Assembly (NCBI RefSeq): GCF_009849585.1
Contig: NZ_VCRN01000007.1
Location: 124,001-188,000 of the forward strand
Length of the DNA stretch: 64,000 bases
Reading direction: 5' to 3'
Source of the DNA: Bacillus sp. ZZV12-4809
Lineage (GTDB): Bacteria; Bacillota; Bacilli; Bacillales; Cytobacillaceae
A program made the translations under genes and the position numbers. The notes beneath the pieces are model-generated. The model did not search any database. It had not been told where the DNA came from and was given only the letters and a program-made list of their open reading frames with translations. Positions 34,721-43,275 of the stretch are shown in pieces; position 1 is the stretch's first letter, and each line of letters opens with the position of its first letter.

Positions 34721-34880
34721 TACAAACTTCCTTTCCTATTTACATAGGCAAACAGGTTCATAGTACCCCGCTGCCGTGTCAGTGCCCTTCCTGAGCCTTC
34801 GTATACATCTGTAAATAACGGTTTTCCTAGTAATAAGATACCATAGGAAGTTTGTACTATATATACAAATATAGAAATTT

Positions 34881-34909
34881 ATTACATTGTTAATATTTCC
34901 AAAATTCAA
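34881..34909 (-). promoter_or_regulatory. Candidate sigma-A promoter for the PAS–GGDEF–EAL–PilZ gene
   Basis: Minus strand TTGAAT, 17-bp spacer, TGTAAT. It overlaps the end of comFC and lies about 160 bases before the gene. Confidence 0.4.
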
Positions 34910-35607
34910 CCGCGAGCAAGCGTAAATGAGCACACCGATTTAGCTCCGGCAGATTTAAGTACTACTGCAGCATGGTATAAAGTAGATCCAGTTGTATAAA
35001 TATCATCAAAGAGAAGGATATTCTTGCCTTCAACCACAGAATCGGGACATAACTCGAAGACCTGCATAAGTTGTATGCGTTCTTTACGCGACTTTTTGGA
35101 TTGTTTTTCAGAGTGGCTGCGCAGAAGAAGCTCTGAAGGTGTGTAGCCTGCTTCCCGAATAAGGGCTGATGATTGATTAAATCCTCTTTCGTAAAGCCGC
35201 TTAGGACTTAGCGGGACGGGAACAAGGAAGTCGAATTGAAGAGTCTGCAGTTTTTTGCTGATATAAGGGGAGAATACTTTAGCAAGGATATAATCACCCC
35301 TGAATTTATAGCGGGCGATTGTATCTTTCAAAAAGTCATCATAGGCGAAGATTGAATGATTTTTATCAAGCTGTCCTGACCATATTGAATCCTCGTTCCA
35401 CCTCAGGCAATCTGTGCATAGATCCCTTTTTCGAAATTGGGGATCTAGCGAGCTGAAAGGACGGCTGCATTTAGCACATGTATCGCCTTTGATAAAGGGC
35501 AGTTTATCCGAGCAACTTTGGCATAAATAGCTCTCTTTCGGCCGTGACCATAGAGTAGACCAGCTGACAGCTGACAGAATTTCTTCATGGCAGATTAAGC
35601 AGTTAAT
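34906..35607 (-). CDS. comFC: Competence protein ComFC, apparent ATT start
   Basis: 233 residues if initiated at ATT 35607. No ATG, GTG or TTG occurs in this frame before the conserved zinc-finger region, yet the frame is open and carries the full ComFC N-terminus: CLIC, CQSC, CAKC and CTDC pairs (residues 3–75). The phosphoribosyltransferase domain follows: FLVPVPLSPKRLYERGFNQ and the PRPP loop ILLFDDIYTTGSTL. Starting at the first ordinary codon would remove the zinc finger. AAGAAGGGA lies ten bases before the ATT, inside the comFA end, with which it overlaps by five bases. ComFC helps DNA uptake in competent cells. Confidence 0.85.
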   Translation of the reverse strand: MNCLICHEEILSAVSWSTLWSRPKESYLCQSCSDKLPFIKGDTCAKCSRPFSSLDPQFRKRDLCTDCLRWNEDSIWSGQLDKNHSIFAYDDFLKDTIARYKFRGDYILAKVFSPYISKKLQTLQFDFLVPVPLSPKRLYERGFNQSSALIREAGYTPSELLLRSHSEKQSKKSRKERIQLMQVFELCPDSVVEGKNILLFDDIYTTGSTLYHAAVVLKSAGAKSVCSFTLARG

Positions 35608-37090
35608 AGTCGATCAATCCCTTCTTTTTGGCTTCAGCGTTCATTTTGAGGATTTGTTTTCGTGCTTTGACCATGTTTTCGGTTTTGCCGTAATGGAAAA
35701 AGGTGATATCTCCGCCTGGAAATTGAGCACTTCTTCCGACCCGTCCTGCAATCTGGACTAGTGCGCTTTCTGTGAAAATGCGGTCTTCAGCGCCAAACAC
35801 CGCTACATCAATATCGGGAAACGTAACCCCTCTTTCTAGGATGGTCGTAGTGAGAAGCATCGGAATTTCCTTATTGCGCATCATTTGAACCTTAGTCTTT
35901 CGCTCTGGGTCTTCTGCGTGCACAGCTTGGATTTTAGGATAGGCTTTCCGGAGTATGGTGAGGACCTTTTCCATTTTGTCGATTTTGGGGAGGAAGAGCA
36001 GGCACTGCTTTTGGTTATCGAGCCTTTTATTAATCCATTGGGTGATTGCAGGCGGGAGTTTGTCTTTTTGAAGCGACTTTTCCCAATTGCCGCACCATTT
36101 GAAGGATGGCACAGGCAAGGGGTGACGATGATATCTGGCCGGGATAGTGACATAATCTCTTTTCCCGCTCCGGCATTCACTCTGCCACTTTTGATTTGGG
36201 GTAGCTGTCAGATAAATCATCGAGGAAAGTTCTTTGCGGGACTGGCGGACAGCATACTGAAGGCTTTCATCCGCTGTATAAGGAAAGGCATCCACTTCAT
36301 CAAGGATTACAGTATCAAACGCTTTGTAAAAGCGAAGCAGCTGATGCGTGGTGGCGATAGTTAAGATGGCCTGAAGATGGCGGTCTTCACTGCCGCCGTA
36401 GAGGACTGCCACCTGGATACCAGGAAAAACTGCTTTGAGCCGTGGACCAAGCTCGAGCACCACATCCGTTCTCGGAGTGGTAATGCAGACTCTATTTCCG
36501 GAGGAGAGGGCAGTGTTGATTCCTTCGAATAGAACCTCCGTTTTTCCTGCACCGCAGACAGCCCAGACGAGGAGTTCTTTATTTTCGATAACAGCATGCT
36601 TCACCTGATCGGATGCAATCTTTTGACCGGGTGAAAGATTGCCTGCCCATTCCAGGGGATGCTCGTTTATTTCACTGACCGGCTCCGGTCCGCACCAGCC
36701 AATCAACGGGGTGCACTCACTGACCCGTCCCATCATGATGCATTTGCGGCAGTATGTGCAGTCATTTTCTCCACAACAGGCACACGGGAAGCTCGCGAAC
36801 AGTGTGCGGTCTTTATTGCCGCATCTGGCACACACTGTCTTGCCTTTGGTCTTAATGATCCCTTTTCGGTAATTAATATAGCCATTCTCATAGTGCTGAT
36901 GGATTTCGTCGAGTGGATGCTGGAGGTTTTCGAGTAAAAGCTGTTTTCCATGGAGGATTTGCTGAAGTTCTTTGTTAAATGTGTAGTTTTTGATGAGTGG
37001 CAGCTCTGGGATGGTTTCAATAGAGGATATCGGTAGGCTTTCTGGAGGGAAATCTTTTATATAGGGGGTCATTTCAGGAGTAAATCTCAA
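35603..37090 (-). CDS. comFA: Competence ATP-dependent DNA translocase/helicase ComFA
   Basis: 495 residues from a TTG with AGAGGTG upstream. An N-terminal four-Cys zinc motif (CARC...CACC...CTYC about residues 87–120) precedes a DEAD-like helicase core: Walker A VCGAGKTE near 183, the DEVD box VILDEVDAFPY, STATPNQ-like motif III, and the C-terminal helicase motif VQIAGRVGRS. ComFA drives single-stranded DNA through the ComEC channel. comFB, present between comFA and comFC in B. subtilis, is absent; here comFA overlaps comFC. Confidence 0.95.
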   Translation of the reverse strand: MRFTPEMTPYIKDFPPESLPISSIETIPELPLIKNYTFNKELQQILHGKQLLLENLQHPLDEIHQHYENGYINYRKGIIKTKGKTVCARCGNKDRTLFASFPCACCGENDCTYCRKCIMMGRVSECTPLIGWCGPEPVSEINEHPLEWAGNLSPGQKIASDQVKHAVIENKELLVWAVCGAGKTEVLFEGINTALSSGNRVCITTPRTDVVLELGPRLKAVFPGIQVAVLYGGSEDRHLQAILTIATTHQLLRFYKAFDTVILDEVDAFPYTADESLQYAVRQSRKELSSMIYLTATPNQKWQSECRSGKRDYVTIPARYHRHPLPVPSFKWCGNWEKSLQKDKLPPAITQWINKRLDNQKQCLLFLPKIDKMEKVLTILRKAYPKIQAVHAEDPERKTKVQMMRNKEIPMLLTTTILERGVTFPDIDVAVFGAEDRIFTESALVQIAGRVGRSAQFPGGDITFFHYGKTENMVKARKQILKMNAEAKKKGLIDY

Positions 37091-37123
37091 TTAGTTCACC
37101 TCTGGCTTAAATAGTTTATCTGT

Positions 37124-37240
37124 CTATTTGCAAGTATTACGGTTCTATTTGCAAGTTTTCAAATCTATTTGCAGATTTGGGCGCGCTATTTGCATATTCA
37201 AGCTTTCTACTTGCAGAAGTCCTCAATCTATTTGCAAATC
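37124..37240. repeat. Array D: six CTATTTGCA motifs at 20–21 bp spacing
   Basis: CTATTTGCA (once CTACTTGCA) begins at 37124, 37145, 37165, 37186, 37207 and 37228, giving spacings of 21, 20, 21, 21 and 21. It lies between the degV terminator and the comFA start, about 35 bases upstream of the latter. The bases between cores differ from unit to unit. Same core as arrays B and C. Confidence 0.88.
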
Positions 37241-37254
37241 CACATCACTCCTCT

Positions 37255-37287
37255 CAAAAAATCTGCGCCACTCCCCAGAATGGCGCA
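37255..37287 (-). terminator. Terminator of degV
   Basis: Minus strand TGCGCCA/TGGCGCA stem with a ten-base loop, followed by GATTTTTTG. Confidence 0.9.
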
Positions 37288-37291
37288 AACA

Positions 37292-38131
37292 TTACTTCTT
37301 AACCCAGCCAAATCCCATTGCGCCTTCGCCCAAATGAGTTCCAATAACCGGACCAAAGTAACTGATCATAAATTCCACATTTGGATATTCCGCTTCAAGC
37401 TCAGCCTTCCACTCACGTGCTTCTGCTTCCCGGTTGGCATGGATAATAACCGCCTGATAAGGCTCCCCGCTTTTTACATCTTCCCAGAATAGGTCAACCA
37501 TCCGCCTCATCGCTTTCTTGCGCGTACGGATCTTTTCAAACGGAACAATTTTCTTATCTTCAAAATGAAGCAGCGGCTTAACCTGGAGCAGACTTCCAAT
37601 CAAGGCTTGTGCACTGGACAAACGTCCTCCGCGCTGAAGATGCGAAAGGTCGTCCACCATGAAATAAGCACGAACGCTCTTTTTCATTTCCTCCAAACGC
37701 TCCACAATTTCCTGTGGACTCTTTCCGGCAGCAGCCAGTTCAGCGGCTTCAATCACATACAAGCCCTGCACCATACAGCTGATTTCTGAGTCAAATGGGA
37801 ACACCTGAATACCTTCCACCATGCTCCCTGCAGTGACTGCCCCCTGGTAAGTGCCGCTGATGCCGCTCGACAGATGAATCGAGATTACCGCATCATACTC
37901 TTTCGATAATTTCTCAAACAGCTCGGCAAACTCACCCACCGGCGGCTGTGAAGTTGTTGGGAGATCTTTATGCTTCACTTCTTCATAAAAATCTGCCGCC
38001 GTAATTTCCACTTCTTCCTGATAGGTCTCCCCGCCAAAAATCACGCTCAGCGGAATCATATGTATATTTAACTTATCTCTTAAATTCTTAGGAATATATG
38101 CTGTACTATCCGTTACAACAGCCGTTTTCAT
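37292..38131 (-). CDS. degV: DegV family fatty-acid-binding protein
   Basis: 279 residues from the ATG at 38131; the open frame begins five codons earlier but the family starts at MKTAVVTDSTAYIPKNL. The DegV landmarks TTSQPPVGEF (near 60–70), SIHLSSGISGTYQGA (near 85–100) and the C-terminal FGPVIGTHLGEGAMGFGW are present. These proteins bind a fatty acid in a central pocket; Gram-positive homologues (FakB) present it to the kinase FakA. The position next to comFA and degU matches YviA. Confidence 0.93.
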   Translation of the reverse strand: MKTAVVTDSTAYIPKNLRDKLNIHMIPLSVIFGGETYQEEVEITAADFYEEVKHKDLPTTSQPPVGEFAELFEKLSKEYDAVISIHLSSGISGTYQGAVTAGSMVEGIQVFPFDSEISCMVQGLYVIEAAELAAAGKSPQEIVERLEEMKKSVRAYFMVDDLSHLQRGGRLSSAQALIGSLLQVKPLLHFEDKKIVPFEKIRTRKKAMRRMVDLFWEDVKSGEPYQAVIIHANREAEAREWKAELEAEYPNVEFMISYFGPVIGTHLGEGAMGFGWVKK

Positions 38132-38294
38132 ATATTGAGGTACCATCCTTATCTTTTTTCTCTTTTGTATGTACCATTTTATATGATTGCGGGGGAAAAT
38201 GCATTAAGTTATAAAGGAAATAATCCCATGCCCCATAATACCTACTTTTAGGACCTGGTAATTTTTTACCTTCAAATCATTACCATGTATGTGA

Positions 38295-38300
38295 TAAAAT
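38295..38300 (+). promoter_or_regulatory. Candidate extended -10 for the 92-residue gene
   Basis: TGATAAAAT (extended -10 form), with a poor -35 (TTCAAA, 18 bases upstream). It lies 40 bases before the TTG start at 38340. Confidence 0.35.
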
Positions 38301-38339
38301 GCTTTTTGTGTCTTTAATTTGTAAAGGAGCTGTAACAAA

Positions 38340-38618
38340 TTGAGTAAAAGCACTTCTTCCACAAATACCACCACATCAAATAAATACACCTTAGAAACAC
38401 TTCATCACATGCTTAATATTGAATTAAGTAAATTTAAACACATTAAAGTTCCTAATATCAACCATTCTGTCAGTGGGACAGAACTTGCGTCATGGCTGAT
38501 AGACAGTGCTTCCCCTGAAGAAATTGAAGAGCTTATTGACATGGTGAACCAGGCTAAAAAGAGATCTTCTAATATAAAAGCTATTTTTCAAACAGCTGCG
38601 GCCGCACTAATAAAATAA
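38340..38618 (+). CDS. Small soluble protein of unknown function between degV and degU
   Basis: 92 residues from a TTG with AAAGGAG ten bases upstream. The first 15 residues are almost all Ser, Thr, Asn and Lys; the rest looks helical (ETLHHMLNIELSKFKHIKVP, ASPEEIEELIDMVNQAKKR). No membrane segment or known motif. It is transcribed opposite to degV and degU and has its own terminator at 38620, so it is a separate unit. I do not recognise the family. Confidence 0.6.
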   Translation: MSKSTSSTNTTTSNKYTLETLHHMLNIELSKFKHIKVPNINHSVSGTELASWLIDSASPEEIEELIDMVNQAKKRSSNIKAIFQTAAAALIK

Positions 38619-38619
38619 A

Positions 38620-38650
38620 CACTCGTAGTATGTGATACGGGTGCCGTTTT
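38620..38650 (+). terminator. Terminator of the 92-residue gene
   Basis: CACTCGTA/TACGGGTG (eight pairs, one G–T) with an eight-base loop, followed by CCGTTTT. Confidence 0.65.
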
Positions 38651-38755
38651 GGTTAATATTTCAAAAAAAGTATATAAATACCTTTAACTTACCTTGTCTT
38701 TCCGTTATCATTAGTGTAATTAGGTAATCACTTTTAAGAGATTAGAGGTAACCAT

Positions 38756-38947
38756 ATGGCGCAAGCAGTCATTATTATTCTTTCTTCGTTTGTAATCTTT
38801 CTACTAATTGAAGAAATTTTCCAACTGGCCATCAGAAGGTATTTAAATGGCCCTTTTGTTGTTGAAGGAAATTTAAAGAGCTTATGGAGTAAAGTTAAAA
38901 ATAAAAAAGAAAAAGCCCCTTCCCAAAAGGACTTTTCCTCTCAATAA
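38756..38947 (+). CDS. Small single-span membrane protein, unknown
   Basis: 63 residues. One hydrophobic helix (AVIIILSSFVIFLLIEEIFQ, about residues 4–23), then a short loop and a Lys-rich cytosolic tail. AGAGGTAA precedes the ATG. It is convergent with degU; the degU terminator lies within its 3' end. No family recognised. A regulator or accessory of a membrane complex is possible but there is no direct evidence. Confidence 0.55.
   Translation: MAQAVIIILSSFVIFLLIEEIFQLAIRRYLNGPFVVEGNLKSLWSKVKNKKEKAPSQKDFSSQ
38900..38936 (-). terminator. Terminator of degU
   Basis: Minus strand AAAAGTCC, nine-base loop, GGGCTTTT (eight pairs, one G–T), followed by TTCTTTTTTA. It pairs better on the minus than the plus strand and lies inside the 3' end of the small membrane gene. 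Confidence 0.8.
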
Positions 38948-38949
38948 AA

Positions 38950-39630
38950 TTATCGCACTTCTACCCAGCCGTTCTTAATCGCTACAACAACTGCCTGAGT
39001 ACGGTCATTTACATTCATTTTTTGCAGGATATTGCTCACGTGGTTCTTAACCGTTTTTTCACTTATGTATAAAGCTTCCCCAATTCCCCGGTTGCTTTTT
39101 CCATCTGCAAGGAGCTGAAGCACTTCACATTCACGGCGTGTCAGCAAGTGAAGCGGACGGCGGATTTCCACCTGTGTATAGGAGCTGTTGCCAGTTCCCT
39201 CTGCTGCCAAACGACGGTACTCATTTACCAGGTTATGCGTCACCTTCGGATGCAGATAAGAGCCTCCATCAGCAACAACCTTCACAGCCTCCACTAATGC
39301 ATCTGCATCCATTTCTTTTAGCAGGTATCCACTAGCTCCTGTCTTAAGGGCATGAGTAACATAATTCTCATCATCATGGATGGAAAGAATGATTACTTTT
39401 GATTCCGGATATTTATTAATAAGCTGGCGGGTCGCTTCCACGCCATTTGTGTTCGGCATATTGATATCCATAATGATGACATCAGGGTCATACTCTTCCA
39501 CAAGAGCCATGGCTTCGCTGCCATCGTCACCTTCTGCCACTACACTAAAGCTCTTTTCAAAATCTAAAATCCGCTTTACCCCTTCTCTGAATAATTGATG
39601 GTCATCAATTATGACGATCTTTGTATTCAA
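38950..39630 (-). CDS. degU: Response regulator DegU
   Basis: 226 residues. The receiver domain has [20 protein letters not shown] at the N-terminus, phospho-acceptor Asp in [14 protein letters not shown] (near 56) and the conserved Lys in YLLKEMDA. The C-terminal LuxR-type helix-turn-helix is [20 protein letters not shown] and [17 protein letters not shown]. DegU controls exoenzymes, competence, motility and biofilm, which fits the flagellar and com genes around it. It lies 44 bases after degS. Confidence 0.97.
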   Translation of the reverse strand: MNTKIVIIDDHQLFREGVKRILDFEKSFSVVAEGDDGSEAMALVEEYDPDVIIMDINMPNTNGVEATRQLINKYPESKVIILSIHDDENYVTHALKTGASGYLLKEMDADALVEAVKVVADGGSYLHPKVTHNLVNEYRRLAAEGTGNSSYTQVEIRRPLHLLTRRECEVLQLLADGKSNRGIGEALYISEKTVKNHVSNILQKMNVNDRTQAVVVAIKNGWVEVR

Positions 39631-39674
39631 ATGCTTCGCCTCCCAAATCTCCAGTTAGTTTTCTATCTCTATTC

Positions 39675-40826
39675 TTAAGTTGTTTCTTTATTCAATGGAA
39701 CTTGAATGATGACAATGGTTCCTTTGCCCGGTTTGGAATCTATGGACATCTGGCCATCCAAAAGCTCAAGCCTTTCTCCCATCCCCATAATTCCAAATGA
39801 GCCAGGACGTTTCTCACGAATATTAAAGCCTTTTCCATCGTCCTTTACAACTACTGCAACCCTAGAATTATTAATCTCTATCTTTACTTGGATTTCTTTT
39901 GCATCTGCATGCTTTAGTGCATTTGTAACAGACTCCTGTATCAGGCGGAACAAAGCAACTTCATATTGAGGAGACAGACGCTTTTCTTGGCCTACATTCG
40001 CAAAATATATCTTTGTACTCCTGTGATACTCTTCGATCGTTGTTAAGTATTTTTTGAGGGTAGGTATTAACCCCAAATCATCAAGTGCCATTGGGCGCAA
40101 ATCATAAATGATTCTTCGAACTTCATATAACGCATTGCGGACCATTTTTTTCAGGTCTTTTATTTCTGTAATGGCTTCATCGGCACCGCGTTCTTTGTAT
40201 ACCCGCTCAATTAAATCGGATCTCATCATGACATTCGCCATCATCTGGGCAGGTCCGTCATGGATCTCACGGGATACTCTTTTCCGCTCTTCTTCCTGTG
40301 CTTCGATGATCTTCAGGCCAAAATCCTGTTTGAGCTTCGCGTCTTCAATGATTTCTCCCATTTGTTTCAAATCACTTGTCAGATAGTTCATCACAACCGT
40401 TATTTGAGAAATAAGGACTTCCGCTCTATCAATAGTGTCGTTAACACCGATAAGCCTTCTTTCAATATCATCACGGCGATCCCTCAGCTGTTTTTCAAGC
40501 TGACGGTTCATGGATAAATCCATTTGAAGCTGATGGGCCTTCTCATATGCTTCACGTACTTCAGACTCTGAATAATCCTTAAAATGCATGCTTACTTCAG
40601 AAAGGCGCTTTCGTGCAAACCGGGTTTGCACCTCCAGCCGATCCCCTTCTTCAATAACCTTAAGAACCATTTGCCTTACTTCCATAAGTTCTTCAGTTAA
40701 AGTCTTATGGTCATTACGGCATTGTTCACCTATACGAAATATTTCATCCTTACTGGTACCTACTGTTTGAACCATTTTTTCAAGAATAAGATCCAGAGTC
40801 TTGGAATCGAATTTCTTAATACTCAT
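39675..40826 (-). CDS. degS: Cytosolic sensor histidine kinase DegS
   Basis: 383 residues, no membrane helix. The N-terminal half is a long coiled-coil sensor region (about 1–170). The HisKA_3 phospho-acceptor is in RVSREIHDGPAQMMANV (near 185–200) and the ATPase domain shows DDGKGFNI and SFGIMGMGERLELL. It phosphorylates DegU. The ATG at 40826 has GGAGGAA upstream. Confidence 0.97.
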   Translation of the reverse strand: MSIKKFDSKTLDLILEKMVQTVGTSKDEIFRIGEQCRNDHKTLTEELMEVRQMVLKVIEEGDRLEVQTRFARKRLSEVSMHFKDYSESEVREAYEKAHQLQMDLSMNRQLEKQLRDRRDDIERRLIGVNDTIDRAEVLISQITVVMNYLTSDLKQMGEIIEDAKLKQDFGLKIIEAQEEERKRVSREIHDGPAQMMANVMMRSDLIERVYKERGADEAITEIKDLKKMVRNALYEVRRIIYDLRPMALDDLGLIPTLKKYLTTIEEYHRSTKIYFANVGQEKRLSPQYEVALFRLIQESVTNALKHADAKEIQVKIEINNSRVAVVVKDDGKGFNIREKRPGSFGIMGMGERLELLDGQMSIDSKPGKGTIVIIQVPLNKETT

Positions 40827-41235
40827 TTACATTCCTCCAAGGGCGTAACCCTTCCGCTATGTACCTTTATTTTAGCGCTAAATGAGCTAAGATACTATCT
40901 TTCCAGTCTGAAAATTATACCAAGTTACCTAAAATTCGGTAAAAAGGCTTAGGCTTGTGATTTTACCCTATGTCTTATATCCTATATTAAAGCAGGGTAA
41001 ACATGACTACCAGGGAAAATAATATGTATATTTATACCACATAAAGATTAAAATCGGCACATTTTTTATTATAGCAGCATAAACATCAGAATTGCTTACA
41101 TTATAACATGGGAAAAAATGTTCTATATTAAAGTTTCATTACATTCTGTTAAAAAATTGATGTTGGGAAACTTGTCGAATTATAATGAATTTAGCTGAAT
41201 TTTTTTGTACAAAGAGTTAAGAAAGGAGCGGTTTT
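40827..41235. other. Divergent intergenic region degS/yigZ
   Basis: About 409 bases without a gene, AT-rich. It holds the candidate yigZ promoter at 41157–41186 and a TTTACCC...GGGTAAA inverted repeat near 40968–41003. I did not find a convincing degS promoter. Confidence 0.5.
41157..41186 (+). promoter_or_regulatory. Candidate sigma-A promoter of yigZ
   Basis: TTGATG, 18-bp spacer, TATAAT, located about 50 bases before the GTG start. Confidence 0.5.
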
Positions 41236-41874
41236 GTGCTGCCCTCTTATTATACAGTTAAGGGATACGGAGAAAATGAAATCGAAATAGACAGATCCAG
41301 GTTTATTGCTCATGTAGGAAGAGCAGAAACAGCAGATGAGGCCCTCGAATTTATTCAGAAGATTAAGAAGATACATTCCAATGCCACCCATAATTGTTCT
41401 GCCTACTTAATTGGTGAAAACGACCAGATCCAAAAAGCAAATGATGATGGAGAACCAAGCGGCACCGCTGGTGTGCCTATTCTGGAAGTGTTGAAGAAGA
41501 AAAAACTAAAAGATACAGTCGTAGTCATAACCAGGTATTTCGGCGGAATAAAATTAGGAGCAGGCGGATTAATCCGGGCTTATGGAAGAGCAACCTCTGA
41601 AGGCTTACAGGCGACGGGGATAGTTGAACGAAAGCTCATGACAGTTATGAAGACAAAGATCGATTATACCTTGCTTGGCAAAGTCGAAAATGAGCTGAGA
41701 TCATCCATTTACGCGATAAAGGAAATTCATTATCTTGATACAGTCACAGTTGAAACATTTGTTGAAGAAAATCAAACCGGGGCTTTTACTGACTGGATGA
41801 CCGAATTAACAAATGGTGCGGGTAAAATTACTTTAGGTGATAGCCTATACCTGGAAGAAGAGGTAATACAATAG
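41236..41874 (+). CDS. yigZ: YigZ/IMPACT family protein (YvyE)
   Basis: 212 residues from a GTG with AGAAAGGAG upstream. The N-terminal UPF0029 domain shows IDRSRFIAHVGR, HNCSAYLIGE, DDGEPSGTAGVPILEVL and TRYFGGIKLGAGGLIRAYGR; the C-terminal DUF1949 domain follows from about 140. The family is thought to interact with translation components. Its place next to tagU and tagO is as in B. subtilis yvyE. Confidence 0.94.
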   Translation: MLPSYYTVKGYGENEIEIDRSRFIAHVGRAETADEALEFIQKIKKIHSNATHNCSAYLIGENDQIQKANDDGEPSGTAGVPILEVLKKKKLKDTVVVITRYFGGIKLGAGGLIRAYGRATSEGLQATGIVERKLMTVMKTKIDYTLLGKVENELRSSIYAIKEIHYLDTVTVETFVEENQTGAFTDWMTELTNGAGKITLGDSLYLEEEVIQ

Positions 41875-41961
41875 CCTACCCAAAGTTTTGTTTTACTAAA
41901 CTCCCTAAAAATTATAAAATAACATATGGCACTCTTTACTTTTAAATAAAGGAGCATACAG

Positions 41962-43050
41962 ATGTCTCATGATAGACGTTCAATAGTAATTGAAAAAAGA
42001 AAATCCAAAAGGAAGAGAAGAATTTTTTTCTTTATTTTCCTTCCCATTATTCTACTGACACTCAGCGCCACGGCTTATGGAACGTTTTTATATAATAAAG
42101 CACAATCGGTTATGGAAGATTCATATAATCCTATAGATCGCACTACGAAGAGAGCATCTGCAGCCCAGCCGGATATTGATAATATTTCTGTGCTATTCAT
42201 TGGTGTGGATGACAGCAGCAAAAGATCTTTCAGTACATCTTCAAGATCTGATGCGCTTATGCTAGCTACTTTTAATAAGGATTCTAAATCTGTTAAACTG
42301 CTTAGCATTCCCAGAGACTCTTATGTTTACATTCCAAAATTGGGATACCAGGATAAAATTACTCATGCCCATGCGAATGGCGGTCCTGCAACCACCATTG
42401 AAACCGTGGAAGAGATGCTTGATATTCCAGTCGACTTTTATGTGAAAGTGAACTTCAATGCGTTCATCGATATAGTGGAAGCTTTGGATGGTATTAAAGT
42501 AGATGTCCCTTACGCTTTTTCGGAGCAGGACTCAAATGATAAACCAAATGCCATCAGCTTAGAACCAGGATACCAATTATTAAATGGTGAAGAAGCACTG
42601 GCATTGGCCAGAACCAGAAAAAAGGATAGCGATATCCAGCGCGGCGAAAGACAGCAGGAAATCCTGAAAGCCATTGTAAACAGAGCTATTTCAGTTGGCT
42701 CTATTTCAAAGTATGCCAATGTTATAGAAGCAGTCGGAAAGAATATGGAAACCGACCTAACCTTTGATCAGATGAAGGCATTCCTGAACTATGCAACTGA
42801 AGGATCATCCATTAATATAGAATCATTGAATATCGCCGGACAGGATATGTACCTGCCGAACAGCAACGGAAATCGCGTTTATTATTATGAATTAGATCAG
42901 ACCAGCCTGGCAGAAATCCAGACCGAATTAAAAGGCCATTTAGATTTGAGCGATACAGAATTCGGACAAAATACAATGGATGAAACTGAAAATCAAGTAC
43001 CGAGTGATAGTCAGACAGACTACCAGACAGAAGCCGAAAGTGAATATTAA
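41962..43050 (+). CDS. tagU: LCP-family wall teichoic acid transferase TagU (LytR)
   Basis: 362 residues. A basic cytosolic tail, one membrane helix (about 21–43) and the extracellular LytR-CpsA-Psr domain (about 70–265). LCP residues are visible: DDSSKRSFSTSSRSDALML, SIPRDSYVYIP, KITHAHANGG and ALARTRKKDSDIQRGERQQE, whose Arg and Asp bind the lipid pyrophosphate. It attaches teichoic acid from its lipid carrier to peptidoglycan. The C-terminal tail is Gln/Thr/Glu-rich and probably disordered. Confidence 0.93.
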   Translation: MSHDRRSIVIEKRKSKRKRRIFFFIFLPIILLTLSATAYGTFLYNKAQSVMEDSYNPIDRTTKRASAAQPDIDNISVLFIGVDDSSKRSFSTSSRSDALMLATFNKDSKSVKLLSIPRDSYVYIPKLGYQDKITHAHANGGPATTIETVEEMLDIPVDFYVKVNFNAFIDIVEALDGIKVDVPYAFSEQDSNDKPNAISLEPGYQLLNGEEALALARTRKKDSDIQRGERQQEILKAIVNRAISVGSISKYANVIEAVGKNMETDLTFDQMKAFLNYATEGSSINIESLNIAGQDMYLPNSNGNRVYYYELDQTSLAEIQTELKGHLDLSDTEFGQNTMDETENQVPSDSQTDYQTEAESEY

Positions 43051-43060
43051 AAAATGCAAA

Positions 43061-43096
43061 AACCTCTCAACTCCAGTAAGAGTTGAGAGGTTTCTT
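43061..43096 (+). terminator. Terminator of tagU
   Basis: Perfect 12-bp stem AACCTCTCAACT/AGTTGAGAGGTT with an eight-base loop, followed by TCTTTG. Confidence 0.9.
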
Positions 43097-43128
43097 TGTG
43101 ATTTATCCTGGGGACAAAAAAATACAGC

Positions 43129-43275
43129 CTATAAATACTGTATCAGTTTTAAATGATGATATTTTGATTTTTTAAAAAGACTAGAATTATAAGGTGATGT
43201 AGAGGTCGAGCATAGGATCGTGTTATAAGTCAAAAACCAAAACTGATGCCAACTAATCTTCATTTTCTTGACCAT
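43129..43275 (-). CDS. Small unknown protein between tagU and tagO
   Basis: 48 residues, too short for most gene finders. The ATG at 43275 is preceded by TAAGGAG seven bases upstream. The frame runs MVKKMKISWHQFWFLTYNTI to a Lys/His/Tyr-rich C-terminus (FKKSKYHHLKL). The aromatic N-terminal half could sit in or on the membrane. It is transcribed opposite to tagU, from the tagU–tagO gap. No family recognised. Ribosome site and intact frame support it, but there is no independent evidence. Confidence 0.5.
   Translation of the reverse strand: MVKKMKISWHQFWFLTYNTILCSTSTSPYNSSLFKKSKYHHLKLIQYL

Noticed and set aside
37124-37240. CRISPR array interpretation of the 20–21 bp repeats
   Set aside because: The period is too short, the conserved word is only about nine bases, no cas gene is present and the spacers are not of uniform separate length.
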